The notes: generated from the letters alone by a model not told the origin. A DNA stretch of 64,000 nt from Thalassotalea sp. LPB0316 (GCF_014898095.1 NZ_CP062946.1:2356001-2420000); one strand, 5' to 3'; counted from the stretch's first letter, positions 9,103-18,373 are shown. Made by a program: numbers and translations.

Positions 9103-9453
9103 CTATTTATCCGACCAAATCGCTAATTCATTGCCACTGGGTTCGAGAAAGTGAAAACGCTTACCACCGGGAAACTCAAAAATCTCTTTGTGGATGATAC
9201 CGCCGTGTGCTTTAACCTTTTCCAAGCTCGCATTGATATCTTCGCTATAAAGCACGATTAAGCAGCCGCCTGTGCTTTGCGTTGAACTCATCGGTGCGTG
9301 GAAAAAACCGCCATCAAAACCCTGGGCATTAAATGCGGTATAATCAGGGCCATAGTCAGTAAATTGCCAATTAAAGCAGCGAGTAAAAAAAGCTTTGGTG
9401 TTGGCTAAGTCTCTTGCTGGCAGTTCGAGATAATTGATGGTTTCTGGTGACAT
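9103..9453 (-). CDS. VOC-superfamily (glyoxalase/bleomycin-resistance fold) protein
   Basis: A 116-residue single VOC module with paired beta-alpha-beta-beta-beta units. The N-terminal half has YLELPARDLANTKAFFTRCF and the C-terminal half GNELAIWSDK, where the Glu is the usual metal ligand. Substrate is unknown; proteins of this type are often annotated as lactoylglutathione-lyase-like without proof. It lies downstream of metG on the same strand, but a strong terminator separates them, so it is probably a separate transcript. Confidence 0.85.
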   Translation of the reverse strand: MSPETINYLELPARDLANTKAFFTRCFNWQFTDYGPDYTAFNAQGFDGGFFHAPMSSTQSTGGCLIVLYSEDINASLEKVKAHGGIIHKEIFEFPGGKRFHFLEPSGNELAIWSDK

Positions 9454-9503
9454 TTAACTATTCCTTAGTATGGGTTAGGTCATCATGGTAAACAACAGAC
9501 AAA

Positions 9504-9531
9504 AATAAAGCGAGCCTTAGCTCGCTTTATT
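9504..9531 (-). terminator. Intrinsic terminator of metG
   Basis: A 12-bp stem AATAAAGCGAGC / GCTCGCTTTATT with loop CTTA. Read on the minus strand it is followed by a T-rich run, 21 bases after the metG stop codon. Confidence 0.85.
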
Positions 9532-9552
9532 AAAAAGTTAATTTCTATAACG

Positions 9553-11580
9553 TTACTTAACACGCATACCTGGTTGTGCGCCTTCTTCTGGGTTTAGAAT
9601 CCATAAGTCTTTGCCACCGGGGCCGGCAGCTAATACCATGCCTTCTGACATACCAAAGCGCATTTTACGCGGTGCAAGATTTGCTACCATAACGGTTAAC
9701 TTGCCTTCGAGATCTTCAGGCTGATACGCCGATTTAATGCCAGCAAAAACTTGGCGTGTTTCACCGCCTAAGTCTAATTCTAGGCGCAATAATTTATCGG
9801 CTTTTTCAACGTGGTCTGCTTTAACAATTTTGGCTACGCGCAAATCGATTTTAGCAAAATCATCAAATTGAATTTCTTCACTGATCGGATCGTCAGCAAG
9901 TGGACCTGTGACTACTGGCTTTTGCTCTTGCTGCAGTGACTCTTTCGATGCTTCAACCATAGCTTCAACCTTATCCATTTCTATTCGTTGCATTAAGGCC
10001 TTAAACTTATTGATTTTGTGGTTTGCTAATAATGTTTTGTGGCCTTCCCATAAAAGCTCATCGTTTAAGAATGCTTCTGTTTTTTCAGCAAGTGCTGGTA
10101 ACACTGGCTTTAAGTAAGTCATTAAAATACGGAATAGGTTAATGCCTAATGAGCAAATGTTGTGAACGTCTTGCTGTTTGGTTTCGTCTTTGATTAACTG
10201 CCAAGGCTCTTTAATCGCAATGTATTCGTTGACCTTATCGGCAAGCGCCATAATCTCGCGCATCGCTTTACCAAATTCGCGATTCTCGTATAGCGTTGCT
10301 AGGTTATCACCGGCTGCCATTACTTCATCAGCCAGTTTTTGATCGTCAACTTCGCTAGATAACATGCCATCGAATTTCTTAGTAATAAAGCTTGCACAGC
10401 GTGAAGCGATATTGACGACTTTACCGACTAAGTCAGAGTTTACACGTTGGGCAAAATCTTCAAGGTTTAAATCTAAATCATCAATTTTATTGGTTAATTT
10501 AGCTGCGTAGTAGTAACGCAGATACTCTGGGTTTAGGTGATCTAAGTAGGTGCGACCTTTGATGAAGGTGCCTTTAGATTTAGACATTTTAGCGCCGTTC
10601 ACTGTCACAAAACCGTGAGCGTAAACCGACGTTGGTTTTCGGTAGCCAGCGCCTTCAAGCATTGCCGGCCAGAATAGCGAGTGGAAGTAAATAATGTCTT
10701 TACCAATAAAGTGATAGAGCTCAGCGCTAGAGTCTTTTGACCAGAAGGTATCAAAGTCGATATTTTGTTTGTCACATAAGTTTTTAAAGCTACCCATGTA
10801 ACCAATTGGTGCATCTAACCAAACATAGAAGAATTTGCCCGGTGCGTTTGGAATTTCAAAGCCAAAATAAGGGGCATCGCGGCTAATGTCCCATTGTTGC
10901 AGGCCTGACTCAAACCACTCGGCAAGTTTGTTGGCCATTTCGTCTTGTAATGAGCCACCAGTTGTCCAATCTTTTAGCATTTGTTCAAACGCTGGTAAAT
11001 CAAAGAAGTAGTGCTCTGAATCGCGTAATACCGGTGTAGATCCTGAAACGACTGAACGAGGGTTAATCACTTCTGTCGGTGAATACGTTGCGCCGCAGTT
11101 GTCACAGCTATCACCATTTTCATCTTCACTGCCGCATTTCGGGCAAGTACCTTTAACGAAACGATCCGGTAAGAACATACCTTTTTCTTCGTCGTAAAGT
11201 TGTGAGATAACACGTGTTTTGATATGACCGTTATCGTTGAGTTTATTGTAAATTTCAGTGGCGAATGCGCGGTTTTCATCACTGTGGGTTGAGTGATAGT
11301 TGTCAAAACTGATTAAAAAGTCGTTAAAGTCACTCATGTGCTCTTCGCGAACACCGTCGATCATTTGCTCTGGTGTTATGCCTAATTCTTGAGCCTTTAG
11401 CATAATTGGCGTACCGTGGGCATCATCGGCACACACGAAGTAAGTTTCGTTGCCGCGCATGCGTTGAAAGCGAACCCAAATATCCGTTTGGATATGCTCT
11501 AGTAAATGGCCTAAGTGGATAGAGCCGTTGGCGTATGGAAGCGCACAAGTAACGAGAATTTTACGATTTTCAGTCGACAT
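9553..11580 (-). CDS. metG: Methionyl-tRNA synthetase
   Basis: Charges tRNA-Met in the cytoplasm. The start at ATG 11580 gives [19 protein letters not shown], which matches the 12-residue lead of E. coli MetG before ILVTC; an ATG at 11592 is the alternative and neither has a strong ribosome site. The 675 residues show the class I HLGH motif (residues 22-25), a zinc knuckle CPKCG...CDNCG, the KMSKSKG loop, the anticodon-binding helices, and a C-terminal OB-fold tRNA-binding domain (about 570-675; IDLRVAKI). This is the full-length dimeric form. It is divergent from apbC. Confidence 0.97.
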   Translation of the reverse strand: MSTENRKILVTCALPYANGSIHLGHLLEHIQTDIWVRFQRMRGNETYFVCADDAHGTPIMLKAQELGITPEQMIDGVREEHMSDFNDFLISFDNYHSTHSDENRAFATEIYNKLNDNGHIKTRVISQLYDEEKGMFLPDRFVKGTCPKCGSEDENGDSCDNCGATYSPTEVINPRSVVSGSTPVLRDSEHYFFDLPAFEQMLKDWTTGGSLQDEMANKLAEWFESGLQQWDISRDAPYFGFEIPNAPGKFFYVWLDAPIGYMGSFKNLCDKQNIDFDTFWSKDSSAELYHFIGKDIIYFHSLFWPAMLEGAGYRKPTSVYAHGFVTVNGAKMSKSKGTFIKGRTYLDHLNPEYLRYYYAAKLTNKIDDLDLNLEDFAQRVNSDLVGKVVNIASRCASFITKKFDGMLSSEVDDQKLADEVMAAGDNLATLYENREFGKAMREIMALADKVNEYIAIKEPWQLIKDETKQQDVHNICSLGINLFRILMTYLKPVLPALAEKTEAFLNDELLWEGHKTLLANHKINKFKALMQRIEMDKVEAMVEASKESLQQEQKPVVTGPLADDPISEEIQFDDFAKIDLRVAKIVKADHVEKADKLLRLELDLGGETRQVFAGIKSAYQPEDLEGKLTVMVANLAPRKMRFGMSEGMVLAAGPGGKDLWILNPEEGAQPGMRVK

Positions 11581-11707
11581 AGAATTTGCCATCAAGTAAA
11601 TAATTTATTTTATATGGTAATCAATGGCGCAATGGTACAAAATTTACCGTCATCTTTCATTAATATTTCTGTTGTTTTTTGCTTTCAACGTTATAAAGGT
11701 CAGTATT

Positions 11708-12817
11708 TTGTTTAGTAAGCTTTTTTCTTCTTCGAATAATAGTCGTAAAGTCAGCGATGAATGGGTTGACTTAATCGAACAAACCTTAGCTCAGTATCGC
11801 TCTTCGGCATTTCCCGAAGGCGTATTGGTGTGTTGTCAGCAACTTAGCTTTAATTACCGTAATGAGACAATCGTAGGCAGCGGACAAATTAGCTTTCCCT
11901 GCCAAAGTGAATTGGTAGAACTTGCCGTGCAACTTAGCGAAGTAATAGGGCAGAAGGTTGAACTGAAGCTTTCGTTAAATGTATTAGCGGTAAAAAAACA
12001 CGAGATTAACGGCGTAAAAAATATCATTGCTGTTGCCTCGGGAAAAGGCGGCGTTGGCAAGTCTACAACAGCGGTTAATCTGGCCTTAGCATTACAGGCA
12101 GAAGGCGCGCGAGTTGGTATTTTAGATGCAGATATTTACGGGCCTTCAATCCCTAAAATGTTAGGTGTAGAAGGGCAAGCACCGCAAAGTGATGACGGCA
12201 AATCGATGATCCCGATTGACGCACAGGGCTTAGATGCGATGTCGATTGGCTTTTTAGTGCCAGATAGCGATGCTGCAATATGGCGCGGGCCAATGGCGAG
12301 TAGGGCGTTTGATCAATTGCTTAATGAAACCCAATGGCATGATCTCGATTATTTAATTGTCGATATGCCTCCGGGTACGGGCGATATTCAGTTAACATTG
12401 TCGCAAAAGGTGCCGGTATGTGGGGCGGTAATCGTTACAACGCCACAAGATGTTGCACTCGCGGATGCGACTAAAGGCATTGCGATGTTTAACAAGGTTA
12501 ACCTACCCATTTTGGGGTTGATCGAGAATATGAGTTATCACGTGTGTGACAACTGTGGTCATCACAGCCATTTGTTTGGCGTTGATGGTGGCGTTGCTGC
12601 GGCAAAAGCGCACAATGTGCCCTTCTTGGGTCAGTTGCCATTAAATATTACCATTCGTGAGGACGCCGATAACGGCACGAGTCAAGTTATTGAAAATTCT
12701 ACTAGTCAGATAGCCCAACAATACCTTAAGATAGCTCGTAATTTAGCGGGCCAATTGTTTTTATCACAAGACAAACGCAGCCCAAAAACCTCGGATATTT
12801 TGATAAAAGAAGTATAA
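11708..12817 (+). CDS. apbC: Iron-sulfur cluster carrier protein Mrp/ApbC
   Basis: A P-loop ATPase of the Mrp/NBP35 family that holds and transfers [4Fe-4S] clusters. The deviant Walker A is GKGGVGKST, followed by DADIYGPSIPKMLG; the CxxC cluster-binding pair is CDNC. An N-terminal DUF59-like part (about 15-95) precedes the ATPase. I choose TTG 11708 (LFSKLFSSS; AAAGG eight bases upstream), giving 369 residues. An ATG at 11624 in frame would add a hydrophobic 28-residue leader unusual for this cytosolic family and leave only 43 bases between divergent starts. The dcd gene follows after three bases. Confidence 0.9.
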   Translation: MFSKLFSSSNNSRKVSDEWVDLIEQTLAQYRSSAFPEGVLVCCQQLSFNYRNETIVGSGQISFPCQSELVELAVQLSEVIGQKVELKLSLNVLAVKKHEINGVKNIIAVASGKGGVGKSTTAVNLALALQAEGARVGILDADIYGPSIPKMLGVEGQAPQSDDGKSMIPIDAQGLDAMSIGFLVPDSDAAIWRGPMASRAFDQLLNETQWHDLDYLIVDMPPGTGDIQLTLSQKVPVCGAVIVTTPQDVALADATKGIAMFNKVNLPILGLIENMSYHVCDNCGHHSHLFGVDGGVAAAKAHNVPFLGQLPLNITIREDADNGTSQVIENSTSQIAQQYLKIARNLAGQLFLSQDKRSPKTSDILIKEV

Positions 12818-12820
12818 GCC

Positions 12821-13414
12821 ATGAGATTGTGCGATAAAGACATTGAACAACACATCGAACAAGAAAAAATAATTATTAGTCCAAAGCCCGATCCTTCAAT
12901 GATCTCAGGGGTTAGCGTTGATATTCGTTTAGGCAATGAGTTTCGTGTATTTAAAGATCACACGGTACCCTATATCGATTTAAGTGGCCCTAAAGCAGAC
13001 GTTCAACAAGCAATGAGCTCAGTGATGAGTGAAGAAATTGTCATTGCCGATGGTGAAGCGTTTTTTCTCCATCCTGGTGAGCTAGCCTTAGCTGTGACGT
13101 ATGAGTCGGTAACGTTACCAGATGACATTGTTGGTTGGTTAGACGGCCGCTCGTCTTTAGCTCGACTAGGCCTGATGGTGCACGTGACTGCACACAGAAT
13201 TGATCCAGGCTGGTCAGGGCAAATTGTCTTAGAGTTTTATAACAGTGGTAAGTTACCGTTGGCATTACGCCCTAAAATGAAAATTGCTGCACTTAATTTT
13301 GAAACTATGTCGGGCAGCGCGTTAAAGCCTTATAACAAGCGCAATGATGCGAAATACAAAGGGCAGATGGGCGCGGTTGCCAGTAGAATTAGTGAAGACG
13401 ATACGAGTAACTAA
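12821..13414 (+). CDS. dcd: dCTP deaminase
   Basis: Deaminates dCTP to dUTP, feeding dTTP synthesis. At 197 residues it is close to the E. coli enzyme (193). The start [12 protein letters not shown] is typical, and the trimer active-site segment [16 protein letters not shown] carries the catalytic Glu. The [11 protein letters not shown] nucleotide-binding stretch is intact. It starts three bases after apbC and is probably cotranscribed with it. Confidence 0.96.
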   Translation: MRLCDKDIEQHIEQEKIIISPKPDPSMISGVSVDIRLGNEFRVFKDHTVPYIDLSGPKADVQQAMSSVMSEEIVIADGEAFFLHPGELALAVTYESVTLPDDIVGWLDGRSSLARLGLMVHVTAHRIDPGWSGQIVLEFYNSGKLPLALRPKMKIAALNFETMSGSALKPYNKRNDAKYKGQMGAVASRISEDDTSN

Positions 13415-13471
13415 ATTAGGCTCGATTCGGGATAACTCAAGGCTACTCTTGATAGAACTATGAATAAAATT

Positions 13472-13504
13472 AAAAGCATAGCAGTAATATTACTATGCTT
13501 TTTT
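13472..13504. terminator. Terminator between dcd and the convergent YvcK-family gene
   Basis: A GCATAG / CTATGC stem flanked by AAAA on the left and TTTTTT on the right, which can serve both converging genes. The loop contains a second short dyad (AGTAAT-ATTACT) that could pair instead. Confidence 0.8.
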
Positions 13505-13508
13505 GGTA

Positions 13509-14435
13509 TTATTTCTTAACTAAGCTCAGCGGGTTTTTATTGCGCTCGCGCTCTTGAATTTCCATGCATAAGTTAATGGCTGAAATGAGCTTTGCTTTGT
13601 CGTGGTGATGCGCAACCTGATCACAGGTCAAATCGTGCAAGATAATACTGACCTTGTCTGAGGTCATTGTTTGATCTTGCGTAATGACTGTATGAATGGG
13701 TTGGTTGCCTGTGTTTTCTTCTATCCATGCAAGCTTTTCATCAATCGTTAACGCTGCTGCAGGACTTCTTTCTTTAACGACATTATCAAGAAATATACAG
13801 TGCGCTTTACTTTGTTTAATGGCCTTAGATATATCGCGCACCAGTAATGGTGGAACGACACTGGTTAAAAAGCTTCCAGGCCCTAAAATAATAATATCTG
13901 CGTTGGCAATGGCCTTGAGGCAAACACTCGGCGATTTAACAAGCGGCGCAAGTAGCAAACTTTTCGGCATTATCGGCATATCGTCAACCGATAACTCACC
14001 GACGCGGCAGCGACCTTCAGGATAAAATGCCATAAGGTCGGTGGGCGCTTCTGACATGGGTAAAACCTGCGTTGGCACTTGTAAAATATTTCTAACTAAT
14101 TCTATTGATTCTAGCGGGCGCGATTGAATTTGACCTAAACCATAAAGAATAAGGTTACCCAAGTTATGGCCGCCTAATTCATCTTCACCGTCAAATCTAA
14201 AGTTAAATAGTTGGCTACCAACAGACTGATCGTCGACTAGTTGGGTTAAGCAATTGCGCAAATCGCCCCATGCAATGGAGCTACTTCTTCTGCGGAGTCT
14301 ACCGGTTGAACCACCGTTATCGGTTGTTGTTACTATGCCTGTTAATTGGTCACCGAGAAAGGATAGGGTAGAGAGTGTTCTTCCTAATCCATGTCCGCCA
14401 CCAATAGCGACAACATTTGCCTGTTTCAGTTGCAT
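13509..14435 (-). CDS. YvcK/CofD-like family protein (putative gluconeogenesis factor, YbhK-like)
   Basis: A 308-residue cytosolic protein of the UPF0052/CofD-like family; in Bacillus YvcK affects growth on gluconeogenic carbon sources and binds UDP-sugars. The N-terminal nucleotide-binding signature AIGGGHGLGRTLSTL and the TTDNGGSTGRLRR loop are present, as is the ILGPGSFLTSVVPPLL segment. It is the nearest gene upstream of the tRNA operon but points away from it. The biochemical role in this organism is not established by sequence. Confidence 0.88.
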   Translation of the reverse strand: MQLKQANVVAIGGGHGLGRTLSTLSFLGDQLTGIVTTTDNGGSTGRLRRRSSSIAWGDLRNCLTQLVDDQSVGSQLFNFRFDGEDELGGHNLGNLILYGLGQIQSRPLESIELVRNILQVPTQVLPMSEAPTDLMAFYPEGRCRVGELSVDDMPIMPKSLLLAPLVKSPSVCLKAIANADIIILGPGSFLTSVVPPLLVRDISKAIKQSKAHCIFLDNVVKERSPAAALTIDEKLAWIEENTGNQPIHTVITQDQTMTSDKVSIILHDLTCDQVAHHHDKAKLISAINLCMEIQERERNKNPLSLVKK

Positions 14436-14806
14436 GAAATAAAAGTGTCATAAAAGGTTAGTCTAACCATAACGCTAAAGTCGCCAAAAATAAAGTCCCT
14501 AAAGATTTGTGTTAACAATTGATTAAAATATCGACATGCGCTTTGATTGTTGCGTTGAGCTTATCAAGACAAGGTAATTGATAAGTTCAAATAGTGAGGT
14601 TAGCGTTACTGCCGCTAGCTAGTAAACTATTGAATTGCGATATAAACTGCTAAAAAATGAACGAATTGATCGTTTGGTAAGCACTTAATCACGATATTGT
14701 AAAAAAATGCCAATTTATTTGAATTAATGGTTGACAGTTAGCAGGGTGGTGCTTAGAATTCGCCTCGCTTTCAACAAGTACTAGGTCACTTGTTAGCGGC
14801 TTCAGT
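14436..14806. other. Intergenic region upstream of the tRNA operon
   Basis: About 370 AT-rich bases with no coding potential. It holds the strong tRNA promoter at 14731-14759 and presumably the leftward promoter of the YvcK-family gene. No repeat or other hairpin stood out. Confidence 0.6.
14731..14759 (+). promoter_or_regulatory. Near-consensus sigma70 promoter of the tRNA-Ala/tRNA-Glu operon
   Basis: A perfect TTGACA -35 (14731-14736), a 17-base spacer and a TAGAAT -10 (14754-14759), then a GC-rich discriminator (TCGCCTCGC) typical of stringently controlled stable-RNA promoters. It lies about 48 bases before the first tRNA. Confidence 0.85.
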
Positions 14807-14882
14807 GGGGCTATAGCTCAGCTGGGAGAGCGCTTCGCTGGCAGCGAAGAGGTCTGCGGTTCGATCCCGCATAGCTCCACCA
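14807..14882 (+). tRNA. tRNA-Ala (anticodon GGC)
   Basis: A 76-base cloverleaf with acceptor GGGGCTA / TAGCTCC and encoded ACCA end. The anticodon stem CTTCG / CGAAG encloses the loop CTGGCAG, anticodon GGC, reading GCC/GCU alanine codons. The T-loop TTCGATC is standard. It is the first gene of the operon. Confidence 0.97.
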
Positions 14883-14955
14883 CTTTAGCTTAGTCTTTTG
14901 TGTCGTGTGAAAGCAGTAAATAGTAACGTCTAGGTCCTGTTATTATTTATGTTGC

Positions 14956-15031
14956 GTCCCTATCGTCTAGAGGCCTAGGACACCGCCCTTTCACGGCGGT
15001 AACAGGGGTTCGAATCCCCTTAGGGATGCCA
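14956..15031 (+). tRNA. tRNA-Glu (anticodon TTC), copy 1
   Basis: A 76-base cloverleaf with acceptor GTCCCTA / TAGGGAT and encoded GCCA. The anticodon stem CCGCC / GGCGG holds loop CTTTCAC, anticodon TTC. It is identical in sequence to the four copies that follow. Confidence 0.97.
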
Positions 15032-15108
15032 AAATTCTTGAAATGAGAAAGGCATTTGTAGGTTTTACCTATTATAATCAGATGCAACAGTACGCAGTTT
15101 TACGGTGT

Positions 15109-15184
15109 GTCCCTATCGTCTAGAGGCCTAGGACACCGCCCTTTCACGGCGGTAACAGGGGTTCGAATCCCCTTAGGGATGCCA
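15109..15184 (+). tRNA. tRNA-Glu (anticodon TTC), copy 2
   Basis: Identical to copy 1 over all 76 bases, including the encoded CCA. A 77-base spacer separates it from copy 1. Confidence 0.97.
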
Positions 15185-15225
15185 ATTTCTCGTTTCACAA
15201 TTTTAAATGCAAGTAGCATCTTAGC

Positions 15226-15301
15226 GTCCCTATCGTCTAGAGGCCTAGGACACCGCCCTTTCACGGCGGTAACAGGGGTTCGAATCCCCTTAGGGATGCC
15301 A
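15226..15301 (+). tRNA. tRNA-Glu (anticodon TTC), copy 3
   Basis: Identical to copy 1 over all 76 bases; the spacer from copy 2 is 41 bases and differs in sequence from the other spacers. Confidence 0.97.
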
Positions 15302-15344
15302 CTTTTGCATGTTATTGGATTTGTGCATACATAGCACACTTAGT

Positions 15345-15420
15345 GTCCCTATCGTCTAGAGGCCTAGGACACCGCCCTTTCACGGCGGTAACAGGGGTTC
15401 GAATCCCCTTAGGGATGCCA
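15345..15420 (+). tRNA. tRNA-Glu (anticodon TTC), copy 4
   Basis: Identical to copy 1 over all 76 bases; the spacer from copy 3 is 43 bases. Confidence 0.97.
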
Positions 15421-15502
15421 ATTTCCAATAACAAATCACTTAAGTGTCGCTTTCATTAGGCCGAAAGCACATTGTTAATAAGTGAAAGCTGCAAAGCTTG
15501 AT

Positions 15503-15578
15503 GTCCCTATCGTCTAGAGGCCTAGGACACCGCCCTTTCACGGCGGTAACAGGGGTTCGAATCCCCTTAGGGATGCCA
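15503..15578 (+). tRNA. tRNA-Glu (anticodon TTC), copy 5
   Basis: Identical to copy 1 over all 76 bases; the spacer from copy 4 is 82 bases. It is the last gene before the terminator. Confidence 0.97.
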
Positions 15579-15583
15579 CATCG

Positions 15584-15611
15584 AAAAAACCGACGCAAGT
15601 CGGTTTTTTTT
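15584..15611 (+). terminator. Intrinsic terminator of the tRNA operon
   Basis: The stem AAAAAACCGAC / GTCGGTTTTTTTT with loop GCAA begins six bases after the last tRNA-Glu. The long T-run makes it a strong terminator. Confidence 0.92.
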
Positions 15612-15771
15612 CGTCTCGAAAAAATAAGACAAAGAATTATTATTGAGATAACAATATCGTCGATAGTTTTACGAAGTGTTAACAGCGCTGTTTATTGTAG
15701 GGAATATAATAGCTTCACGAGATTTTCTACTTTAATTCACTTGGTATCAATCTGAGAACGAGGGCGACTAC

Positions 15772-16995
15772 ATGCAACTTTATTTGGCGCGACAAGCGAT
15801 ACTGGGACGTAAGCAAAATTTAGTCGCTTATGAGTTGCTGTTTCGAGATGGTCCTGAAAATAGCTTCCCGAATATTGATCCGCATGTGGCAACGTCTAAA
15901 TTGATCAATCGTACTCACTTCAATAAAGGGCTCAGCCATATCAGTGGTGGTAAACGTGCGCTGATCAACTTCTCTGAAGTCAGTTTACTCAAGCGTCTTC
16001 CCTTACTTTTGCCAAAAGATGAAATTATTATTGAAATCTTAGAAGATGTGACACCATCAGATGCGGTGTATCAGGCTTGTGTTGAAATGTACCGTCAAGG
16101 GTATGTTTTTGCGCTAGATGATTTTGTTTACCGATCAGAGTGGCGTCGTTTTTTGCAGTTAGTAAAAGTGGTCAAGTTCGACTTGATGCACACGCCACTA
16201 AATACGATCGGGCCTATTGTCAATGCGCTTAGAAAGAAGACTAAAATAAAACTCTTAGCTGAGAAAGTTGAGACCCAAGAAGTGTATCAGCAAGCCATGG
16301 CAATGGGCTTTCATTTTTTTCAAGGCTATTTTTTTACTAAGCCCGAGATGAAAACTGTTCATGAAAATGAAACAAATCAACACTTGTTGGTGCTTATTCT
16401 TCAAGAGGCAATTGCTAAAGACCTAAACCACAAGAGAATCCAAAACCTGCTAGAGCAAGATAGTGCTTTAGTCTATCGCTTACTGTGTTTTGTCAACTCA
16501 GGTGGTTTTCCATTAAAGACAAGAATATCATCGGTTAAACAAGCAATGGCTTATTTAGGCGATATTCAGTTACGCCGTCTATTGAGTTTATTTGCGACCG
16601 CGGTTTTAGCGAGTGAAAAAACGGTGGAGTTAACCAAAATGTGCGTAGTGCGTGCTAAGTATTGTGAGGCAGTGTGTAGCAAAGTCGCGCCAGGTCAAAA
16701 AGAATCTGGATTTTTGACAGGCATGTTTTCGTTACTTGATGCCGTTTTGGAATCGCCAATGGAGCAAGTGTTGGAGCGCTTACCCATGTCTGATGATATC
16801 GAGCAAGTGTTGCTCGATACTGATGACAAACTACAAACGCCAATAGCCATGGCATTGCGCTCAATTAGACATATTGAACAGGGCCATTGGCATTTCACCG
16901 AACTAGAAGCGAAAAAAATGAATGTTAGCTCTGAGTTTTTACATCGCTGTTATCAAGATGCGGTCAGTTGGGCTGAAAATTATCAGAATGTTTAA
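15772..16995 (+). CDS. EAL-HDOD domain signalling protein (YuxH/CdgJ type)
   Basis: A 407-residue cytoplasmic protein with an N-terminal EAL domain (about 1-200) and a C-terminal HDOD domain (about 205-400). The EAL domain keeps AYELLFR, the IEILED segment, LDDF and AEKVET, but the loop after the DDF acids reads DDFVYR instead of DDFGTG, as is common in this family, and activity is doubtful. Vibrio CdgJ is a related protein that affects motility and biofilm. No signal or membrane segment. It stands alone, about 160 bases after the tRNA terminator. Confidence 0.88.
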   Translation: MQLYLARQAILGRKQNLVAYELLFRDGPENSFPNIDPHVATSKLINRTHFNKGLSHISGGKRALINFSEVSLLKRLPLLLPKDEIIIEILEDVTPSDAVYQACVEMYRQGYVFALDDFVYRSEWRRFLQLVKVVKFDLMHTPLNTIGPIVNALRKKTKIKLLAEKVETQEVYQQAMAMGFHFFQGYFFTKPEMKTVHENETNQHLLVLILQEAIAKDLNHKRIQNLLEQDSALVYRLLCFVNSGGFPLKTRISSVKQAMAYLGDIQLRRLLSLFATAVLASEKTVELTKMCVVRAKYCEAVCSKVAPGQKESGFLTGMFSLLDAVLESPMEQVLERLPMSDDIEQVLLDTDDKLQTPIAMALRSIRHIEQGHWHFTELEAKKMNVSSEFLHRCYQDAVSWAENYQNV

Positions 16996-17032
16996 CTTTA
17001 CATATATGATACCAAGTCTAAATCATTTGTTA

Positions 17033-17665
17033 TTACTGCTTCGCTAATTTAATAATTTCTCTTTCAATGACTTCCTTCATTGTTCGGGCAATAAGCGGCT
17101 GTGCCTTCTTGTTTGGGTGAATACCGTCATTTTGCATCAATTCTGGCTTTATCGCTATATCAGTTAAAAAGAACGGCAATAAGGTGATCTGGGCTTCCTC
17201 GGCAACCGTAGCAAAAACATCAGTAAACATTTTGCTGTAGCGAGGGCCGTAATTCGGGGGAATTTGGATTTCCATGATATAGACATCGATGTCTTGTGCT
17301 TGGGCCAGTCGAATAATTTGTAAGAGATTGTGTTTAATCGTCACTGGTGGAAAGCCACGTAAGCCGTCATTACCACCTAGCTCAATGATCAAATGATCAA
17401 ATGATTGTTTCGATAAAATCCCCGGAAGTCGAGACAGGCCGCCACCTGTAGTCTCTCCGCTTATGCTAGCATTAACAATTTTATAACCTGTGTTTTCAGC
17501 TTGGAATGTTTGATTGAGTAGATGAACCCAGCCTTCATTTTGTTGCATTCCATAACTTGCGCTTAAGCTGTCGCCAAGTAATAAAATAGACGTTGTAGCC
17601 TGTGTATGTGAAGATAGCGTACATAAAATTAAGAAATTTAATAGAAGAAAAGCTTTTTTAATCAT
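17033..17665 (-). CDS. tesA: Multifunctional acyl-CoA thioesterase I / lysophospholipase L1 TesA
   Basis: A periplasmic SGNH-hydrolase. From ATG 17665 it has 210 residues with a signal peptide (MIKKAFLLLNFLILCTLSS) cut near residue 24. Block I is GDSLSASYGM with the catalytic Ser, block II has GETTGGG, block III GGNDGLRG, and block V has the catalytic Asp-His pair in DGIHPN. The frame is open upstream to 17836, but those residues would precede the signal peptide and overlap ybbA. An AGGA lies nine bases before the ATG, inside ybbA. The start codon shares two bases with the ybbA start codon on the other strand. Confidence 0.93.
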   Translation of the reverse strand: MIKKAFLLLNFLILCTLSSHTQATTSILLLGDSLSASYGMQQNEGWVHLLNQTFQAENTGYKIVNASISGETTGGGLSRLPGILSKQSFDHLIIELGGNDGLRGFPPVTIKHNLLQIIRLAQAQDIDVYIMEIQIPPNYGPRYSKMFTDVFATVAEEAQITLLPFFLTDIAIKPELMQNDGIHPNKKAQPLIARTMKEVIEREIIKLAKQ

Positions 17666-18371
17666 GAAGATAGATCCTAAAACAATATTAGATGTTCGCC
17701 AGTTAAGTAAATCAGTTAACTTAGGAAGCAAGACGATAGATATTCTGCAGAATGTTGATCTAGAAGTAAATGCTGGTGAAACGATCGCCATTGTTGGTTC
17801 TTCGGGCTCAGGTAAAACAACACTACTTTCGATCATTGCCGGCTTAGATATTCCTACTGCGGGTGAGGTTTATTTGAAAGGTCACGCGCTGCATCAAGCG
17901 GATGAAGAAACGCGAGCGCAAATTCGCGGTAACTATGTCGGCTTTATTTTTCAGCAGTTCTTGTTGATTCCAAGTTTGAGCGCGAAAGAAAATATTATGT
18001 TACCAGCTGAGTTGGCCAATTTGCCCAATGCTGAAGCATTAGCACAAGAGTTATTAGAAAAAGTTGGTTTGGGTGAGCGGGCAGACCATTTCCCTTCTCA
18101 GTTATCAGGAGGAGAGCAACAGCGGGTAGCGATTGCAAGAGCCTTTATTACTCAACCTGATATTTTGTTTGCTGATGAGCCAACGGGCAATTTAGACAAA
18201 CAAACAGGTAGCCAAATTGAGAATCTGTTATTTGAGTTGCATCAACAAGCAGGGACTACTTTGGTCGTTGTTACTCATGATCCCAAGCTTGCACAGCGTT
18301 GTCAGCGACAAGTGGTTATGGATAGTGGCCATCTTAACGAACAAACACCTAAATTGGTTGAGGTTGTTTAA
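17664..18371 (+). CDS. ybbA: ABC transporter ATP-binding protein YbbA
   Basis: ATPase of a MacB/LolD-like exporter; works with YbbP. The 235 residues show Walker A GSSGSGKTT, the Q-loop FIFQQF, signature LSGGEQQRVAIARAF, Walker B ILFADEPTG and the switch His in VVTHD. The start is ATG 17664, which aligns with the E. coli YbbA N-terminus. No AGG-type ribosome site lies before it, and its leader is the start of the opposite-strand tesA gene. The tesA/ybbA divergence also exists in E. coli. The permease begins two bases after its stop codon. Confidence 0.92.
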   Translation: MKIDPKTILDVRQLSKSVNLGSKTIDILQNVDLEVNAGETIAIVGSSGSGKTTLLSIIAGLDIPTAGEVYLKGHALHQADEETRAQIRGNYVGFIFQQFLLIPSLSAKENIMLPAELANLPNAEALAQELLEKVGLGERADHFPSQLSGGEQQRVAIARAFITQPDILFADEPTGNLDKQTGSQIENLLFELHQQAGTTLVVVTHDPKLAQRCQRQVVMDSGHLNEQTPKLVEVV

Positions 18372-18373
18372 GG

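Noticed and set aside
14956-15578. Regularly spaced identical 76-base repeats that resemble a CRISPR array at first sight
   Set aside because: Each repeat folds as a full tRNA-Glu cloverleaf with encoded CCA, spacers vary from 41 to 82 bases, and no cas genes are present.
15100-15755. Open frames on both strands with repeated GLGHRPFTAVTGVRIPLG-like peptides, which look like small repeat proteins
   Set aside because: They are translations of the five identical tRNA-Glu genes; the repeats are RNA, not protein.
17666-17836. 57-residue N-terminal extension of TesA
   Set aside because: It lies inside ybbA on the other strand and would put residues before an obvious signal peptide.
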